From: Shewanella hanedai
Lineage (GTDB): Bacteria > Pseudomonadota > Gammaproteobacteria > Enterobacterales > Shewanellaceae
Reading direction: 5' to 3'
Assembly: GCF_007197645.1 (NCBI RefSeq)
Contig: NZ_VKGK01000001.1
Span: 403,259-467,258 of the forward strand
DNA length: 64,000 bases
Shown here: one piece after another, positions 54,411 through 63,603 of the stretch
Layout: each line of letters opens with the position of its first letter
Numbering within the stretch: the first letter of the stretch is position 1
Position numbers and translations under genes: made by a program
The notes under the pieces: generated by a model
What the model saw: the letters and a program-made list of their open reading frames with translations, nothing else
What the model was told of the DNA's origin: nothing
Databases searched by the model: none

Positions 54411-54911
54411 TTATTTCGATACTCGAGTAGGATATTGATGCCCTGGAATAAATCGGTGAAAAATGATAGCCAAAATGACAATTGAAACTGTTCCAAGCAG
54501 TATGGGGTGTAATAAAAAGCTCCATGCCGTATGACCGCCAAGCATGATCATGAGTGGGTTACCTCCAGCAGGAGGGTGGGTAACGTCGAACAATAGCATC
54601 AGAAATAAGCCAGCTCCCACAGCTAAACCTAAGGTTAATGGCGTAACGGCAAGGTAGTTGCTAAACAGCAGGCCAACACTTGCAGTGAGTAAGTGACCGA
54701 TAATGACATTTTTGGGTTGTGCTAACGGACTTTGATGCACGCCAAAAATTAGCACCATGGTGGCACCAAAGGGAGCAATCAATAACCAGTCGAATTTAAA
54801 TAAACCATCAAATGCGGCTAGGGCCCAGATACAAAGGGCTGCACCAATAGCTGATATCGTCGCAGTTAGTAGTCTATTATCTTTGAATAGTTGGACGGTG
54901 TGTTCTTTCAT
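54411..54911 (-). CDS. HPP-family membrane protein
   Basis: A 166-residue integral membrane protein with four spans. It carries the family's signature FDVTHPPAGGNPLMIMLGG (His-Pro-Pro) after the third helix region, and the earlier LIAPFGATMVLIFGVHQSPLAQPKNVIIGH. HPP proteins in cyanobacteria and plastids transport nitrite; the bacterial role is not settled. It is a single gene with its own promoter region upstream. Confidence 0.87.
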   Translation of the reverse strand: MKEHTVQLFKDNRLLTATISAIGAALCIWALAAFDGLFKFDWLLIAPFGATMVLIFGVHQSPLAQPKNVIIGHLLTASVGLLFSNYLAVTPLTLGLAVGAGLFLMLLFDVTHPPAGGNPLMIMLGGHTAWSFLLHPILLGTVSIVILAIIFHRFIPGHQYPTRVSK

Positions 54912-55126
54912 AGTGAATTACAACGTTTGAATAACGCCCGTAAATTATGAGGGAATAAACTCTATCAGCTAGGTCACTTCTGTCAAGATAAGCGCCTCGT
55001 GAAAGAGATAAAATAATTCGTATATGCTGACAAGGTAGGGTATAAAATATTGATGAAGTTATTTGTACGTAACGAATATACTTTTTTTCGCTGTTATTTC
55101 AGCATCAACCTTATAGGAAGAACGAT

Positions 55127-55408
55127 ATGTCACTTCTTGCACGTATCGGCAAAAGATTAGAGCCTCTCATGCTTGTAATGGGCTTGATTAGCCCTATCGC
55201 AACGCTCCCACAGCTCTACAAACTTTACTTTTCTCACAGTGAGCACGCTGCTGGTTTATCGCTTATAACTTGGGGGCTATATGCCTTTATTGCTCTGTTG
55301 TGGACAACATATGGTTTGTACCATAAAAATCCAACCATTTGGGTAGGTAACAGCCTTGGTTTTATTATGTACATGCTAATGGTTATCGGCATCAATATCA
55401 TGACTTGA
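55127..55408 (+). CDS. SemiSWEET-type sugar transporter
   Basis: A 93-residue protein with three membrane spans (about 14-32, 42-60, 68-88), the half-size SWEET architecture that works as a dimer. The conserved PQLYKLY loop (PQ motif of MtN3/SWEET proteins) is at about residues 28-34, and Asn in WVGNSLGF fits the substrate-pocket asparagine of this family. AGGAAG upstream of ATG 55127 supports the start. It is a single gene. Confidence 0.8.
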   Translation: MSLLARIGKRLEPLMLVMGLISPIATLPQLYKLYFSHSEHAAGLSLITWGLYAFIALLWTTYGLYHKNPTIWVGNSLGFIMYMLMVIGINIMT

Positions 55409-55480
55409 GAATATTATTACTTTAGTTATTACGAATACTTGTTTACTTTGTTCAATAGATAAAAATTAAAGGATTAATTG

Positions 55481-56008
55481 ATGAAATTAAATTCATTATC
55501 ACTGCTGTTGTTAGCGTCGCTCAGTTTCACTTCGTCTGCTAATGAAGTGGATAAAATGGTTGAGTTTTCCGTTTCTCAAATGAAACAAATGGGAGAATTT
55601 AAAGGCATGTCTGAGGCGACGGGGGTTTCAGAGTCTCGTTTAGAAAAAGGATTCAAAACGGCATTGACCCGCTGTTTAAAAAATCATGATATGAAGGATG
55701 GTAAATTACTTGAAGCCTGTATGAGCAAAGAGGTTCCAGCAGCCACAGGCTTAACAGCGGAGCAATTGGATACTTGGGAGGGATCTGGGGAAGCGCAGCT
55801 CCCGTCTGAGAAACTCTTTGAAGAGATGGATCAAATAACTGAAATGATATTTGATCTGGAAGATAAAGGTGAATTAACCGCGTCAGAAGAGGCACAGTTA
55901 ACTAAACTGGAGAGTAAGCTCATACAACTCTCTAAGAAGCAGCGTGAAATGCAGCGTATAGAGATGAAGAATACAGCCTCTGATTTTGAAAATTACCATA
56001 AGCAGTAG
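55481..56008 (+). CDS. Exported protein of unknown function with C-terminal coiled coil
   Basis: A 175-residue protein with a signal peptide (about residues 1-20, cut after SSA). Two cysteines at about 66 and 80 (TRCLKNH, EACMSK) flank a short loop, and the last 75 residues are acidic and helical (KLFEEMDQITEMIFDLEDKGELTASEEAQLTKLESKL), probably a coiled coil. I do not recognise a family. AAAGGA seven bases before ATG 55481 decides the start. It follows the SemiSWEET gene by 72 bp on the same strand. Confidence 0.65.
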   Translation: MKLNSLSLLLLASLSFTSSANEVDKMVEFSVSQMKQMGEFKGMSEATGVSESRLEKGFKTALTRCLKNHDMKDGKLLEACMSKEVPAATGLTAEQLDTWEGSGEAQLPSEKLFEEMDQITEMIFDLEDKGELTASEEAQLTKLESKLIQLSKKQREMQRIEMKNTASDFENYHKQ

Positions 56009-56239
56009 TGCAACTTGATCAGCATGTATTTTTGAGGAATAAATGACTAGATTCAGAACTGCTCTCTAGCTGTATCGAGAGCTTGGTTCATGATGTTGAT
56101 GATTGCAAAACCCAGTTGTTGCAGGTGAGTCAGAGGGTAATGACTCATTATATTTTATGTTACATAACCTAGGTACAGCTTTTCTTGTTTTAAAGAGATC
56201 TTCTACCCAGTCATGATACTAATCAAAGAAGGATTTTTT

Positions 56240-58336
56240 GTGTTTAAAACTATCAGAACTCGAATAGCCGTAAGTGCCGGAGTAGCAATGACGTTTACGT
56301 TACTCATTGCTATGGGCATGACAACGAACGCATATACGACAGTGAGTCAACAGGTGACCGATAAGGTTAAGATTCAGTTGAATGATGCGATTAATTTCCA
56401 TTTAAAATCTACTGCTTCGGAGCAGGGGAAAATAATAGAAACTCAATTGTTTCCGGTTCTTGCTAATTTAAATCAAGTGAGATCAATCATAGAGTTGAGC
56501 GGTACAAATGCGGTCGGTGCCGATACCATCGTTAACCAGTTTATTGCTGCGCTAGAGGTTCAGGATAAAGCTGTATTTGCAGGTTATATGGTATGGGAGC
56601 AAAAAACTTGGCCCACAGAAACGGAAGTTCAAGTTCTAGAGGCAATTAATAGTAAGGGCTATTTAGCCCCTTTCTTTTCTCCTAATTCCAATAACAGCTT
56701 CGATTCCGTTGCGATGGAGAGTTTCAATAACACCACGCTCAATAGTAATGGTGAACGGACGGATGATTGGCACTTAATGCCGTTTGAAACTGGCCATACC
56801 TTTGTGATGGAGCCCTACATTTATCCGGTTCGTGGCAGAGATGAATTGATCACCACTATTAGCCAACCCATAAAAGTGAACGGCAGTATTGTTGGTTCCT
56901 TAGGTTTCGATTTATCCCTGTCAGAGCTTCAAGGACAGAGTGAAAAGCTGGCGGATAAATTATTTGATGGTGAAAGTAATATTATTATTTCATCTTGGAA
57001 AGGAGCAATACTGGCCAACAGTGGCGCACCATTAGAAGTTGGTAAAAAAGTTTCCAGCCAATTGTTTTCTCAATGGTCCGCTATTCAAACATTAGCCCGT
57101 CAAGCGGGGAGTGGCTTGATGTCTATTGGTTCGGAAGAATATGCGATTACCTCAGTTAATACCTCTGATTCTCATTGGATTGTGATGGTATCAGTTCCCA
57201 GAAGTAAACTGATACAAGGGATAACAGAGTTTGAAACCTGGAGCGACGTGCAGAATGAGAGTGCCATTAGACAAGGGGTTTTCGCAGGCCTTTTCGCAGT
57301 CGTACTTGGTATCATCGCCATGACTATGATAGGCAACTCTCTAGGGAGGATACTCACTAATCTTGTTGAACGTTTTAAAGATGTTGCCGAGGGAGATGGT
57401 GATCTAACCTATCGCATTGAAAAAAATGGTAAGGATGAAACTGCACAGTTAGCACATTGGTTTAATGCTTTTTTAATCCGCTTACAGGAGACTTTAGGTA
57501 CTGTGATGCAGACGGCTGAACAGGTTGAACTGAGCTCGGCGAAGGGTAAATTACAAGCAGAAGGTTCAAAGCAGAAATTACTCAGCCAAGTTAACGAAGT
57601 TAACTCTCTCGCAACGGCCATCAATGAGATGAGTGCGACGGCGCAGGAGATAGCAAGTTCGGCAGTTCAAGCGGCTGCGGCTGCAAGTCAGGTACAATCC
57701 AATAGCGTTAGTGGCATGAAGCAGATGAACAATACGGTATTGGCTGTGAGTGATTTAGCATTGAAGATTAATAATGCTCAAGGACAAACTAAAAATCTGG
57801 CAAAATCCAGTGCAGCAATTCAAGGGATCTTATCAGAGATTGGTGGGATTGCAGATCAAACTAATTTACTCGCTCTTAATGCTGCGATTGAGGCAGCAAG
57901 AGCTGGTGAGGCTGGGCGGGGTTTTGCTGTTGTTGCCGATGAAGTGCGTAATCTGGCAACCCGGACTCAGAGTTCGACCGAAGAGATCCGCAAAATGTTA
58001 GCTCGCTTAGAAACAGAAACCCAGTCTATTGTTGATTTGATGCAAGAAAGTCAACAGCAAGCCATGGGGACAAAAGAGGAAACACAAGCTGCTCAGCAAG
58101 CGCTTGCGGAGATAAATCATGCGATTGAAGTCATAAATGACATGAATAATCAAATCGCTTCAGCTGCAGAAGAGCAAAGCGCTGTAGCTGAAGAGATTAA
58201 TCGTAACGTAGTGGTGATTAATGATACGGCTGTGGAAGTGATGGACAGCATGACCTCAGCGGTTACCACCAGTGTTGAATTGGAGGGGAATGCGGGGGAT
58301 CTTCGTATTGAGTTGAATAAGTTTAAAACTGAATAG
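56240..58336 (+). CDS. Methyl-accepting chemotaxis protein with dCache-type sensor
   Basis: A 698-residue chemoreceptor. It has a first span at about 9-30, a large periplasmic double-Cache-type domain (about 35-340; [35 protein letters not shown] is the typical Cache strand pair), a second span near 343-365, HAMP and the signalling hairpin ([35 protein letters not shown]). The dCache fold usually binds amino acids or small acids. GTG 56240 has AAGGA six bases upstream and begins [12 protein letters not shown] 56213 is an in-frame alternative without that support. A strong terminator follows. Confidence 0.92.
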   Translation: MFKTIRTRIAVSAGVAMTFTLLIAMGMTTNAYTTVSQQVTDKVKIQLNDAINFHLKSTASEQGKIIETQLFPVLANLNQVRSIIELSGTNAVGADTIVNQFIAALEVQDKAVFAGYMVWEQKTWPTETEVQVLEAINSKGYLAPFFSPNSNNSFDSVAMESFNNTTLNSNGERTDDWHLMPFETGHTFVMEPYIYPVRGRDELITTISQPIKVNGSIVGSLGFDLSLSELQGQSEKLADKLFDGESNIIISSWKGAILANSGAPLEVGKKVSSQLFSQWSAIQTLARQAGSGLMSIGSEEYAITSVNTSDSHWIVMVSVPRSKLIQGITEFETWSDVQNESAIRQGVFAGLFAVVLGIIAMTMIGNSLGRILTNLVERFKDVAEGDGDLTYRIEKNGKDETAQLAHWFNAFLIRLQETLGTVMQTAEQVELSSAKGKLQAEGSKQKLLSQVNEVNSLATAINEMSATAQEIASSAVQAAAAASQVQSNSVSGMKQMNNTVLAVSDLALKINNAQGQTKNLAKSSAAIQGILSEIGGIADQTNLLALNAAIEAARAGEAGRGFAVVADEVRNLATRTQSSTEEIRKMLARLETETQSIVDLMQESQQQAMGTKEETQAAQQALAEINHAIEVINDMNNQIASAAEEQSAVAEEINRNVVVINDTAVEVMDSMTSAVTTSVELEGNAGDLRIELNKFKTE

Positions 58337-58409
58337 CTTATTAGGATCCAGCTAGTCGTAGACCTCATGAGTTGAATCAACCTGGGCTATTATTTGTTGT
58401 TAATTGAAA

Positions 58410-58451
58410 CTAAAAATAGCCCAGAATCTTATGATCTTGGGCTATTTTTAG
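58410..58451 (+). terminator. Terminator after the second chemoreceptor
   Basis: A perfect 14-bp stem (58410-58423 with 58438-58451, CTAAAAATAGCCCA and its complement) has a 14-base loop and T-rich right arm. A third partial copy of the arm, TGGGCTATTATTT, lies at 58383-58395. Confidence 0.8.
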
Positions 58452-58493
58452 TTGGATCCCATGCTATTGCTTGCATGAGTAACAGCTTGGTTT

Positions 58494-58658
58494 TTATGAG
58501 GCTCTATTCAGATAAGTATCAAAGAGAGATTGCAAGGGATGTGTGTTGAGCTCGTTAAAGCGGCTTAGGTGGTCTTTAAGTTTTGCACAACTGCGTGTAA
58601 GGGCTGTTGCTTTAATCTCATTTTTAATTTTTTCGCCTTTGCTTGGTGTGCTTAGCAC
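58494..58658 (-). CDS. Possible small protein of 54 residues
   Basis: A minus-strand frame from GTG 58658 to TAA 58494. It encodes a hydrophilic, helical-looking peptide (LSTPSKGEKIKNEIKATAL... ending FDTYLNRAS). The composition looks protein-like, and it lies 75 bp after the PepSY gene on the same strand. No Shine-Dalgarno sequence sits at the right distance and I recognise no family. It could be a real small gene or the remnant of a larger one. Confidence 0.3.
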   Translation of the reverse strand: MLSTPSKGEKIKNEIKATALTRSCAKLKDHLSRFNELNTHPLQSLFDTYLNRAS

Positions 58659-58691
58659 TGCTAATTGGCACCGTTAATTACTCCAAGAGGC

Positions 58692-58714
58692 AATCTCGCT
58701 CTTGGCTAGAGCGA
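58692..58714 (-). terminator. Stem-loop after the PepSY gene
   Basis: Arms close to CTCGCTCT and AGAGCGAG pair perfectly around TTGGCT-like loop bases, about 20 bases past the PepSY stop codon. The T tract on the minus strand is weak. Confidence 0.45.
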
Positions 58715-58733
58715 GGTTACCTATCTTTTTTAG

Positions 58734-60353
58734 CTACAGCGACTCACCATCGACCAATACACCGGCAGTGTCTGATCTTGTCTCGGTTTGCTTTAACACA
58801 TCAAGTTTCTTGATGACAAAAATACCCACAGTGATAAATAGAGACATTCCAACTTCCACACCCACAACCGCTCTAAAACCGTTTTGCCATAGCTGTATTA
58901 TCTGTGAACTGAACATCAACCAGTCAGCCAGTAAAGTCAGTATTAGCACCACCACAGTGGCAAAGAGCACCTGCGCGATATAGCGTTTTTTATTCTCGAC
59001 TCGATAAGCCAGAAACATGGTCGCGACTAAGCTGATAACAAAGGCATAAACCATCATATCGGAACGGGCTGATATAGAGGCGGGTATGATCCGTTCACAC
59101 AGGAAAGCCACCGCAGTCGCCAAGACTAAACCACCACAACTGCCCACGGATAAGCCTCTTACAAAACGGATACTACGAGCAGATACATTTTGCTGCAAAC
59201 TGCGTTTATCAAGCCACAGCATATTGCCAACAAGGATCATCACACAAATGGAGATAGATAAGATAAAGTAAAGAATACGTACATCGACTCCCGCAAAATT
59301 ACCGAAGTGGAGAGTGGCGATAACTTCACGTCCTTTACGAAATACGTTGTAGTTATTTATGTCTGTTTTACTGAGTAGTTCACCGGTTTTTACTCGATAA
59401 AAGAACTCATCATGTTGTGAGAAGTAAGATAAATTGTCACCCCGAATTTGAATGATGGCCGCTTCATCGCCATAGTGATAGAAAACGACATTACTGACGT
59501 TGAAGTCAGGGTTTTCTCTGGCTTCTTCAATGATGTGGTAAGCAGGTGTCATATCAAGGGGGTGTTCAATTCTAGCCTCATCAAACAGGGTAAAACCCGC
59601 ATCTTTAAACAAGGCATCTTGATCGCCTTGGTAGATGAAAACCACAAAGGCAATTTGGTAAACAATGGCCAAGTTAAATACCAGACCACTCAAGGCGTAC
59701 ATTAACGTGAATGGCAGTGTCATCACTCCAACCACGTTATGTAGGTCCAATAATTTATCCCGTCGTTTTTTATCCGTTCGATATTGGAAGAACTGACGGA
59801 ACAGCTTTTTTGCATGAATGAAAACACCTGATACAAGGGCGAAGAAGAAAAACAGGCTGATGATACCAACAATATAGGTACCTGCCGGTAAATTCAGGTT
59901 GTAGTGCAACTGATACAGAAAATCAGCTAAGAAGAAATCCTCTTTATTCGCTACAGTTTTCCCCGATTGGCTATCCACCAGTAACGAAGCCACTTCACCG
60001 TGTTCATCCTCCATACCCTCTTCGCGAATAAGGTCGAGATACACTTTGTAATAAGGATCATGCAGGGATGGCATCTGCACCATCAAATGCTCTTGGTAGT
60101 CAAAAGGATGCTGTGCCAGCTTTGCTTCAACGATTTGCTGCAGTGGCATCTCTTGTTGTTGTATTGCGACCGGAAACTGCGGAGCTACCGCCCATTGCTT
60201 CACCTCTTCATAAAAGAGCGTGACCGCGCCAGCCCAAAAAATGAGAAACAGCAGCGGTGAAATAATGACCCCAATCCAACTATGTGATTCGGTTAAATTC
60301 TTAATGATCTTATTGGATTTGGTCGTTTGGGAATTTGCAATTTGAGTATTCAT
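58734..60353 (-). CDS. PepSY-associated transmembrane protein (iron-uptake associated)
   Basis: A 539-residue inner-membrane protein. It has an N-terminal span (about 25-45; HSWIGVIISPLLFLIFWAGAVTLFYEE), a periplasmic PepSY region, a further span near 165-185 (FFFALVSGVFIHAK), HNVVGVMTLPFTLMYALSGL and three to four C-terminal spans. This family is common beside TonB receptors for siderophores or haem and is thought to act as a ferric reductase or in release of iron; conserved His residues in the helices could bind haem. Two small membrane genes precede it by 4 and about 260 bases, forming an operon divergent from the TonB receptor. Confidence 0.85.
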   Translation of the reverse strand: MNTQIANSQTTKSNKIIKNLTESHSWIGVIISPLLFLIFWAGAVTLFYEEVKQWAVAPQFPVAIQQQEMPLQQIVEAKLAQHPFDYQEHLMVQMPSLHDPYYKVYLDLIREEGMEDEHGEVASLLVDSQSGKTVANKEDFFLADFLYQLHYNLNLPAGTYIVGIISLFFFFALVSGVFIHAKKLFRQFFQYRTDKKRRDKLLDLHNVVGVMTLPFTLMYALSGLVFNLAIVYQIAFVVFIYQGDQDALFKDAGFTLFDEARIEHPLDMTPAYHIIEEARENPDFNVSNVVFYHYGDEAAIIQIRGDNLSYFSQHDEFFYRVKTGELLSKTDINNYNVFRKGREVIATLHFGNFAGVDVRILYFILSISICVMILVGNMLWLDKRSLQQNVSARSIRFVRGLSVGSCGGLVLATAVAFLCERIIPASISARSDMMVYAFVISLVATMFLAYRVENKKRYIAQVLFATVVVLILTLLADWLMFSSQIIQLWQNGFRAVVGVEVGMSLFITVGIFVIKKLDVLKQTETRSDTAGVLVDGESL

Positions 60354-60357
60354 TGGG

Positions 60358-60612
60358 TTACTTCGTCAGAAATAAAAAGGCATTAACGGCAACAGAGATC
60401 AGCAGTAATTTAATACAAGCAAGGCCACTGGCTTTAGCACTGTTATAGCTAAAGTAATAAACCATGGCGCCAACCCAAATAAGGAACCCTGCAATCAACC
60501 CGATGAGTAGCTTTACATCGATTGCGAGTGGGATTAACAGATATAGACTCAACATAATGCTGACAGACAGTGCAAGCCCACCGAAAAATGCAGTGATTGA
60601 TTTAGGCCACAT
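60358..60612 (-). CDS. Small DUF3649-like membrane protein
   Basis: An 84-residue protein with three spans. The sequence FFGGLALSVSIMLSLYLLIPLAID and the pattern LIAGFLIWVGAMVYYFSYNSAKASGL resemble DUF3649 proteins, which lie beside PepSY genes in iron loci. It sits four bases before the PepSY gene and two bases after the DUF3325-like gene. The function is unknown; a structural or helper role in iron uptake is inferred from context. Confidence 0.7.
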   Translation of the reverse strand: MWPKSITAFFGGLALSVSIMLSLYLLIPLAIDVKLLIGLIAGFLIWVGAMVYYFSYNSAKASGLACIKLLLISVAVNAFLFLTK

Positions 60613-60614
60613 AA

Positions 60615-60932
60615 CTAGCTAATTCCTAATAACATAATGCCGGAGAAAAAGCTGATGCCTAGGCTACCAGTCAACATTAGCCTGTGATTAATATGGGATG
60701 CAGCAATCACTAACAACAACCACATCGCCATGACAAGCAATAGACTATTGAGCATGGAAACTACGAGACCATAACGATACGAGAAACAATAGGTCGCCAG
60801 TAATAGACATGCTGAAAACACTGACCAAGCAGTTGATTTTTTGATGCATTTCTTATTTAGTTTTTGTTTGTTTGAAGATAAATAGCTAAACAAGCAACCT
60901 ATCCATAAAAGCGATACCCCTAGAAAGACCAT
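60615..60932 (-). CDS. Small DUF3325-like membrane protein
   Basis: A 105-residue protein with three to four spans, separated by a basic loop (SNKQKLNKKCIKKS). Its place as first gene in a DUF3325-DUF3649-PepSY order supports the DUF3325 call more than any single motif. ATG 60932 is 18 bases from a Fur-like box, so the operon is probably iron-repressed. Confidence 0.65.
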   Translation of the reverse strand: MVFLGVSLLWIGCLFSYLSSNKQKLNKKCIKKSTAWSVFSACLLLATYCFSYRYGLVVSMLNSLLLVMAMWLLLVIAASHINHRLMLTGSLGISFFSGIMLLGIS

Positions 60933-60949
60933 TCAACTGACTCACAATT

Positions 60950-60976
60950 AAATACAAATGATAATTATTTGTATTT
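60950..60976. promoter_or_regulatory. Fur-box-like palindrome before the PepSY operon
   Basis: AAATACAAATGATAATTATTTGTATTT is nearly palindromic across 27 bases and includes GATAATTATTT-like Fur half-sites. It is 18 bases upstream of the DUF3325-like start. Confidence 0.6.
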
Positions 60977-61035
60977 ATTATCGTAAATGCGTTATCAAAT
61001 TACAAGTGTGTTGTGATAGCATTTTGCGCAAAATG

Positions 61036-61054
61036 CAAATAATAACTATTATCA
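61036..61054. promoter_or_regulatory. Second Fur-box-like site before the TonB receptor
   Basis: CAAATAATAACTATTATCA resembles a Fur site (AATAAT-AACTATTAT symmetric core). It ends 14 bases upstream of the receptor start codon. Confidence 0.5.
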
Positions 61055-61068
61055 CTTAGGCCTGTCAC

Positions 61069-63441
61069 ATGTATTCATCTAAATTAAACTTCATTACCAG
61101 AGGAATACGCTTAGGCTTATTCGTTCCCGCAGCGTTAGTTTGCTTATCTGTTTCCGCTGATGAAGCGGAGAGAATCGATAGCGCTAATATTGAGAGGATC
61201 ATGGTAACGGGACAAAAAATTGCGCGAAGCATTCAAGAAACAACAACCAGTGTCGCGGTACTAACGGAAAAACAACTTGAGCAGGAAAACATCAATAATT
61301 TCCGTGAAGTGTTGATCAATACTGCTAATACACATACTTCTGGGAGCAGTAGTTTCAGCATTCGTGGCATTGATGGATTCAACGTATCGGGTGGCGGTAA
61401 TAGTTTTCTGGCTAGTGTGTATGTGGATGGTGCTCCGCTGCCAGAGCGTATGATTTCTGGTGGTGCATTCTCAACATGGGATGCTAAGCAGATTGAAGTA
61501 TTAAGAGGTCCACAGTCAACACTTCAGGGTCGTAATGCGCTTGCGGGTGCGGTGATCATGACCACCCAAACACCGACACAAGAATGGGAAGGCAAGTACC
61601 AGTTAACTGCAGGTGATAATGGGCAAAAAGAGATCGGTGTCGCTATCGGTGGTGGTTTAATCGAAGATGAATTAGCGTTTCGCTTCAGTGGTGAGAAAAA
61701 GGAGCTCGGTGGGTATAATGAAAACCTCACCCGTCATGAAACCTCCGATTTCCATGACGATGAAACCTATCGGCTCAAACTACTCTATCAACCTTCTGCC
61801 ATACCAGAATTTTCAGCCCTGCTAGGCTACACCTACGTCAATAGCCGCTACGGCAATACCGGAATTGAAATTGCCGAAGGTGACAATCCTTTTGAAAACC
61901 GCAATACCTATTATAACGACGGAAGAGATGAAACCATTAACGCTGATATGATCGTGCTTGAGCTGCAATATGATCTCAGTGATATTTGGAATATATCCTC
62001 CCACACTACCTGGTCAGTCGTCGACACTGACTACAAGTGGGATACCGATTTCCTTGCCATTTCAGGTTCGGTATTTCCAGAAGATACTGGCAGTGCGACC
62101 CATTACAAAAACACCACCGACTCTCTTAGCCAAGAGTTGAGGCTTATTTTTGAATACGACAATGTCAGAGGCGTCATTGGTGCATACTTCTTTAAAACAG
62201 ATATCGATGACAGCTCCAATGGCTTGAGTAACTTAAAGCTTAACCGCTTAGGATTGACCAGTGATATTTTACAGGCAAGATATGGACTAAGTGAGCCTAT
62301 TGCCGATTTTGTCGTTGGGCAATATTCAGAGTTTAATCCTGCCCACACCAGTGCGTTGTCATCATCTCAGCAAATGATTTCAAGCTATGCATTGTTTGCC
62401 GATGGAGTCTGGAATGTCACCGAAAAATGGGATGTTTTTGCTGGTATTCGTTTCGACCGAGAAAGTCAGCAAACACAAAGTGACGCGCGGTATGTCATCT
62501 TAAATAAAGACAAGATGCCTGACCCTGCTAGCTACATAGGGACACCTTACGAAGCAATATCTCCGCTGATTGCTGGTATCAATAAGATGTTTACTGACCT
62601 CGCCAGTAATGCCTCACAGGTGACACCTAAAATTGATACCGATTTTGACACCATTTTGCCTAAGATTGGCGTTAGCTATAACTGGTCAGAAGATTTGATC
62701 ACCAGTTTTTCGTTTCAAAAAGGCTACCGTTCAGGGGGAGTCGGCATCAACAGTGTTCGCGCTAATGTGTACGAGTATGAACCTGAGTTTACCTATAATT
62801 ATGAATTCTCTCTTCGTTCGACATGGCTAGATGGTGATCTCGTTGCTAATGCTAACGTGTTTTATGTTGATTGGCATGATCAGCAAGTTGCAGTGCAACT
62901 GTCACCAAACCGTTACGACACCGAAACCATCAATGCGGGTCAATCAAACGTGAAAGGGTTCGAGTTAGAGCTAAGTTATCAAGTGACCCATGAATTGGCA
63001 CTGTATGCATCACTTGGTCAGGCTAAGACAGAGTTTACTGATTTTGTTATCAGCATTCCTACTGAAAAAACTCCCATTGTAGACGACCTATCAGGTCGAC
63101 AGTTTACTGCGCCTGAATGGACCGGAAATATCGGTGCCACCTACACGGCTGACAATGGTATTTTCGTCAACTTAAACGCCAATTATGCCAGCAGTTCACC
63201 AAACCGTGTTAATCCATATCGAGAAGGGCTTAAAGAGGGGGATGCTGAGTTTGATCTACAAAATAGCAGCCGCACTTTAGTCAATATGCAATTGGGTTAC
63301 GAATGGCAGGACATCGGCATTTACCTGCAAGGCAAAAATCTATTTGATGAAGAGTACATTACCACTAACTTTACGCGCACACCGAGTCTGGGAGCGCCAA
63401 GACAACTTGCGCTTACTTTGCGAGGTGAATTTAGTTTATAA
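61069..63441 (+). CDS. TonB-dependent outer-membrane receptor
   Basis: A 790-residue outer-membrane receptor for iron complexes, probably a siderophore. It has a signal peptide (about residues 1-30, cut after VSA), a TonB-box-like IERIMVTGQ (about 41-49), a plug domain (SIRGIDGFNVSGGGNSFLASVYVDGAPLP; VLRGPQSTLQGRNALAGAV) and a barrel ending with GKNLFDEEYITTNF and APRQLALTLRGEFSL. Two Fur-like boxes upstream and the divergent PepSY operon fit iron uptake. The ligand is not predictable. A hairpin follows at 63481-63505. Confidence 0.92.
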   Translation: MYSSKLNFITRGIRLGLFVPAALVCLSVSADEAERIDSANIERIMVTGQKIARSIQETTTSVAVLTEKQLEQENINNFREVLINTANTHTSGSSSFSIRGIDGFNVSGGGNSFLASVYVDGAPLPERMISGGAFSTWDAKQIEVLRGPQSTLQGRNALAGAVIMTTQTPTQEWEGKYQLTAGDNGQKEIGVAIGGGLIEDELAFRFSGEKKELGGYNENLTRHETSDFHDDETYRLKLLYQPSAIPEFSALLGYTYVNSRYGNTGIEIAEGDNPFENRNTYYNDGRDETINADMIVLELQYDLSDIWNISSHTTWSVVDTDYKWDTDFLAISGSVFPEDTGSATHYKNTTDSLSQELRLIFEYDNVRGVIGAYFFKTDIDDSSNGLSNLKLNRLGLTSDILQARYGLSEPIADFVVGQYSEFNPAHTSALSSSQQMISSYALFADGVWNVTEKWDVFAGIRFDRESQQTQSDARYVILNKDKMPDPASYIGTPYEAISPLIAGINKMFTDLASNASQVTPKIDTDFDTILPKIGVSYNWSEDLITSFSFQKGYRSGGVGINSVRANVYEYEPEFTYNYEFSLRSTWLDGDLVANANVFYVDWHDQQVAVQLSPNRYDTETINAGQSNVKGFELELSYQVTHELALYASLGQAKTEFTDFVISIPTEKTPIVDDLSGRQFTAPEWTGNIGATYTADNGIFVNLNANYASSSPNRVNPYREGLKEGDAEFDLQNSSRTLVNMQLGYEWQDIGIYLQGKNLFDEEYITTNFTRTPSLGAPRQLALTLRGEFSL

Positions 63442-63480
63442 CAGCAAAATAGTTTTTAGATATGCTAAAACGACAAGAGA

Positions 63481-63505
63481 TGGAGGCAGATAAAAACTGT
63501 CTCCA
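63481..63505 (+). terminator. Stem-loop after the TonB receptor
   Basis: TGGAGGCAG (63481-63489) pairs with CTGTCTCCA (63497-63505) with one wobble and a seven-base loop. No T run follows, so the strength is uncertain. Confidence 0.45.
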
Positions 63506-63546
63506 CTTCATTCAAATACTACACCCGAGAGGGGACATTGCGGTAT

Positions 63547-63584
63547 TTATACCAATCAGTATAAGAAGTTGATCTACTCAGAGT
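63547..63584. mobile_element. Truncated MITE-like element, copy 3
   Basis: 38 bases that match the first 38 bases of the element at 40116 with one difference (CTACTC for CTGCTC), then break off exactly where CTGAGGGATCCCC begins. The rest of the element is missing here, which is consistent with insertion of the adjoining IS. Confidence 0.75.
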
Positions 63585-63603
63585 CTGAGGGATCCCCTCG
63601 AAT

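Noticed and set aside
56190..56215. Sigma-28 promoter for the second chemoreceptor
   Set aside because: TAAAGAGA is present but the element 11 bases later reads GTCATGAT and does not match GCCGATAA well enough.
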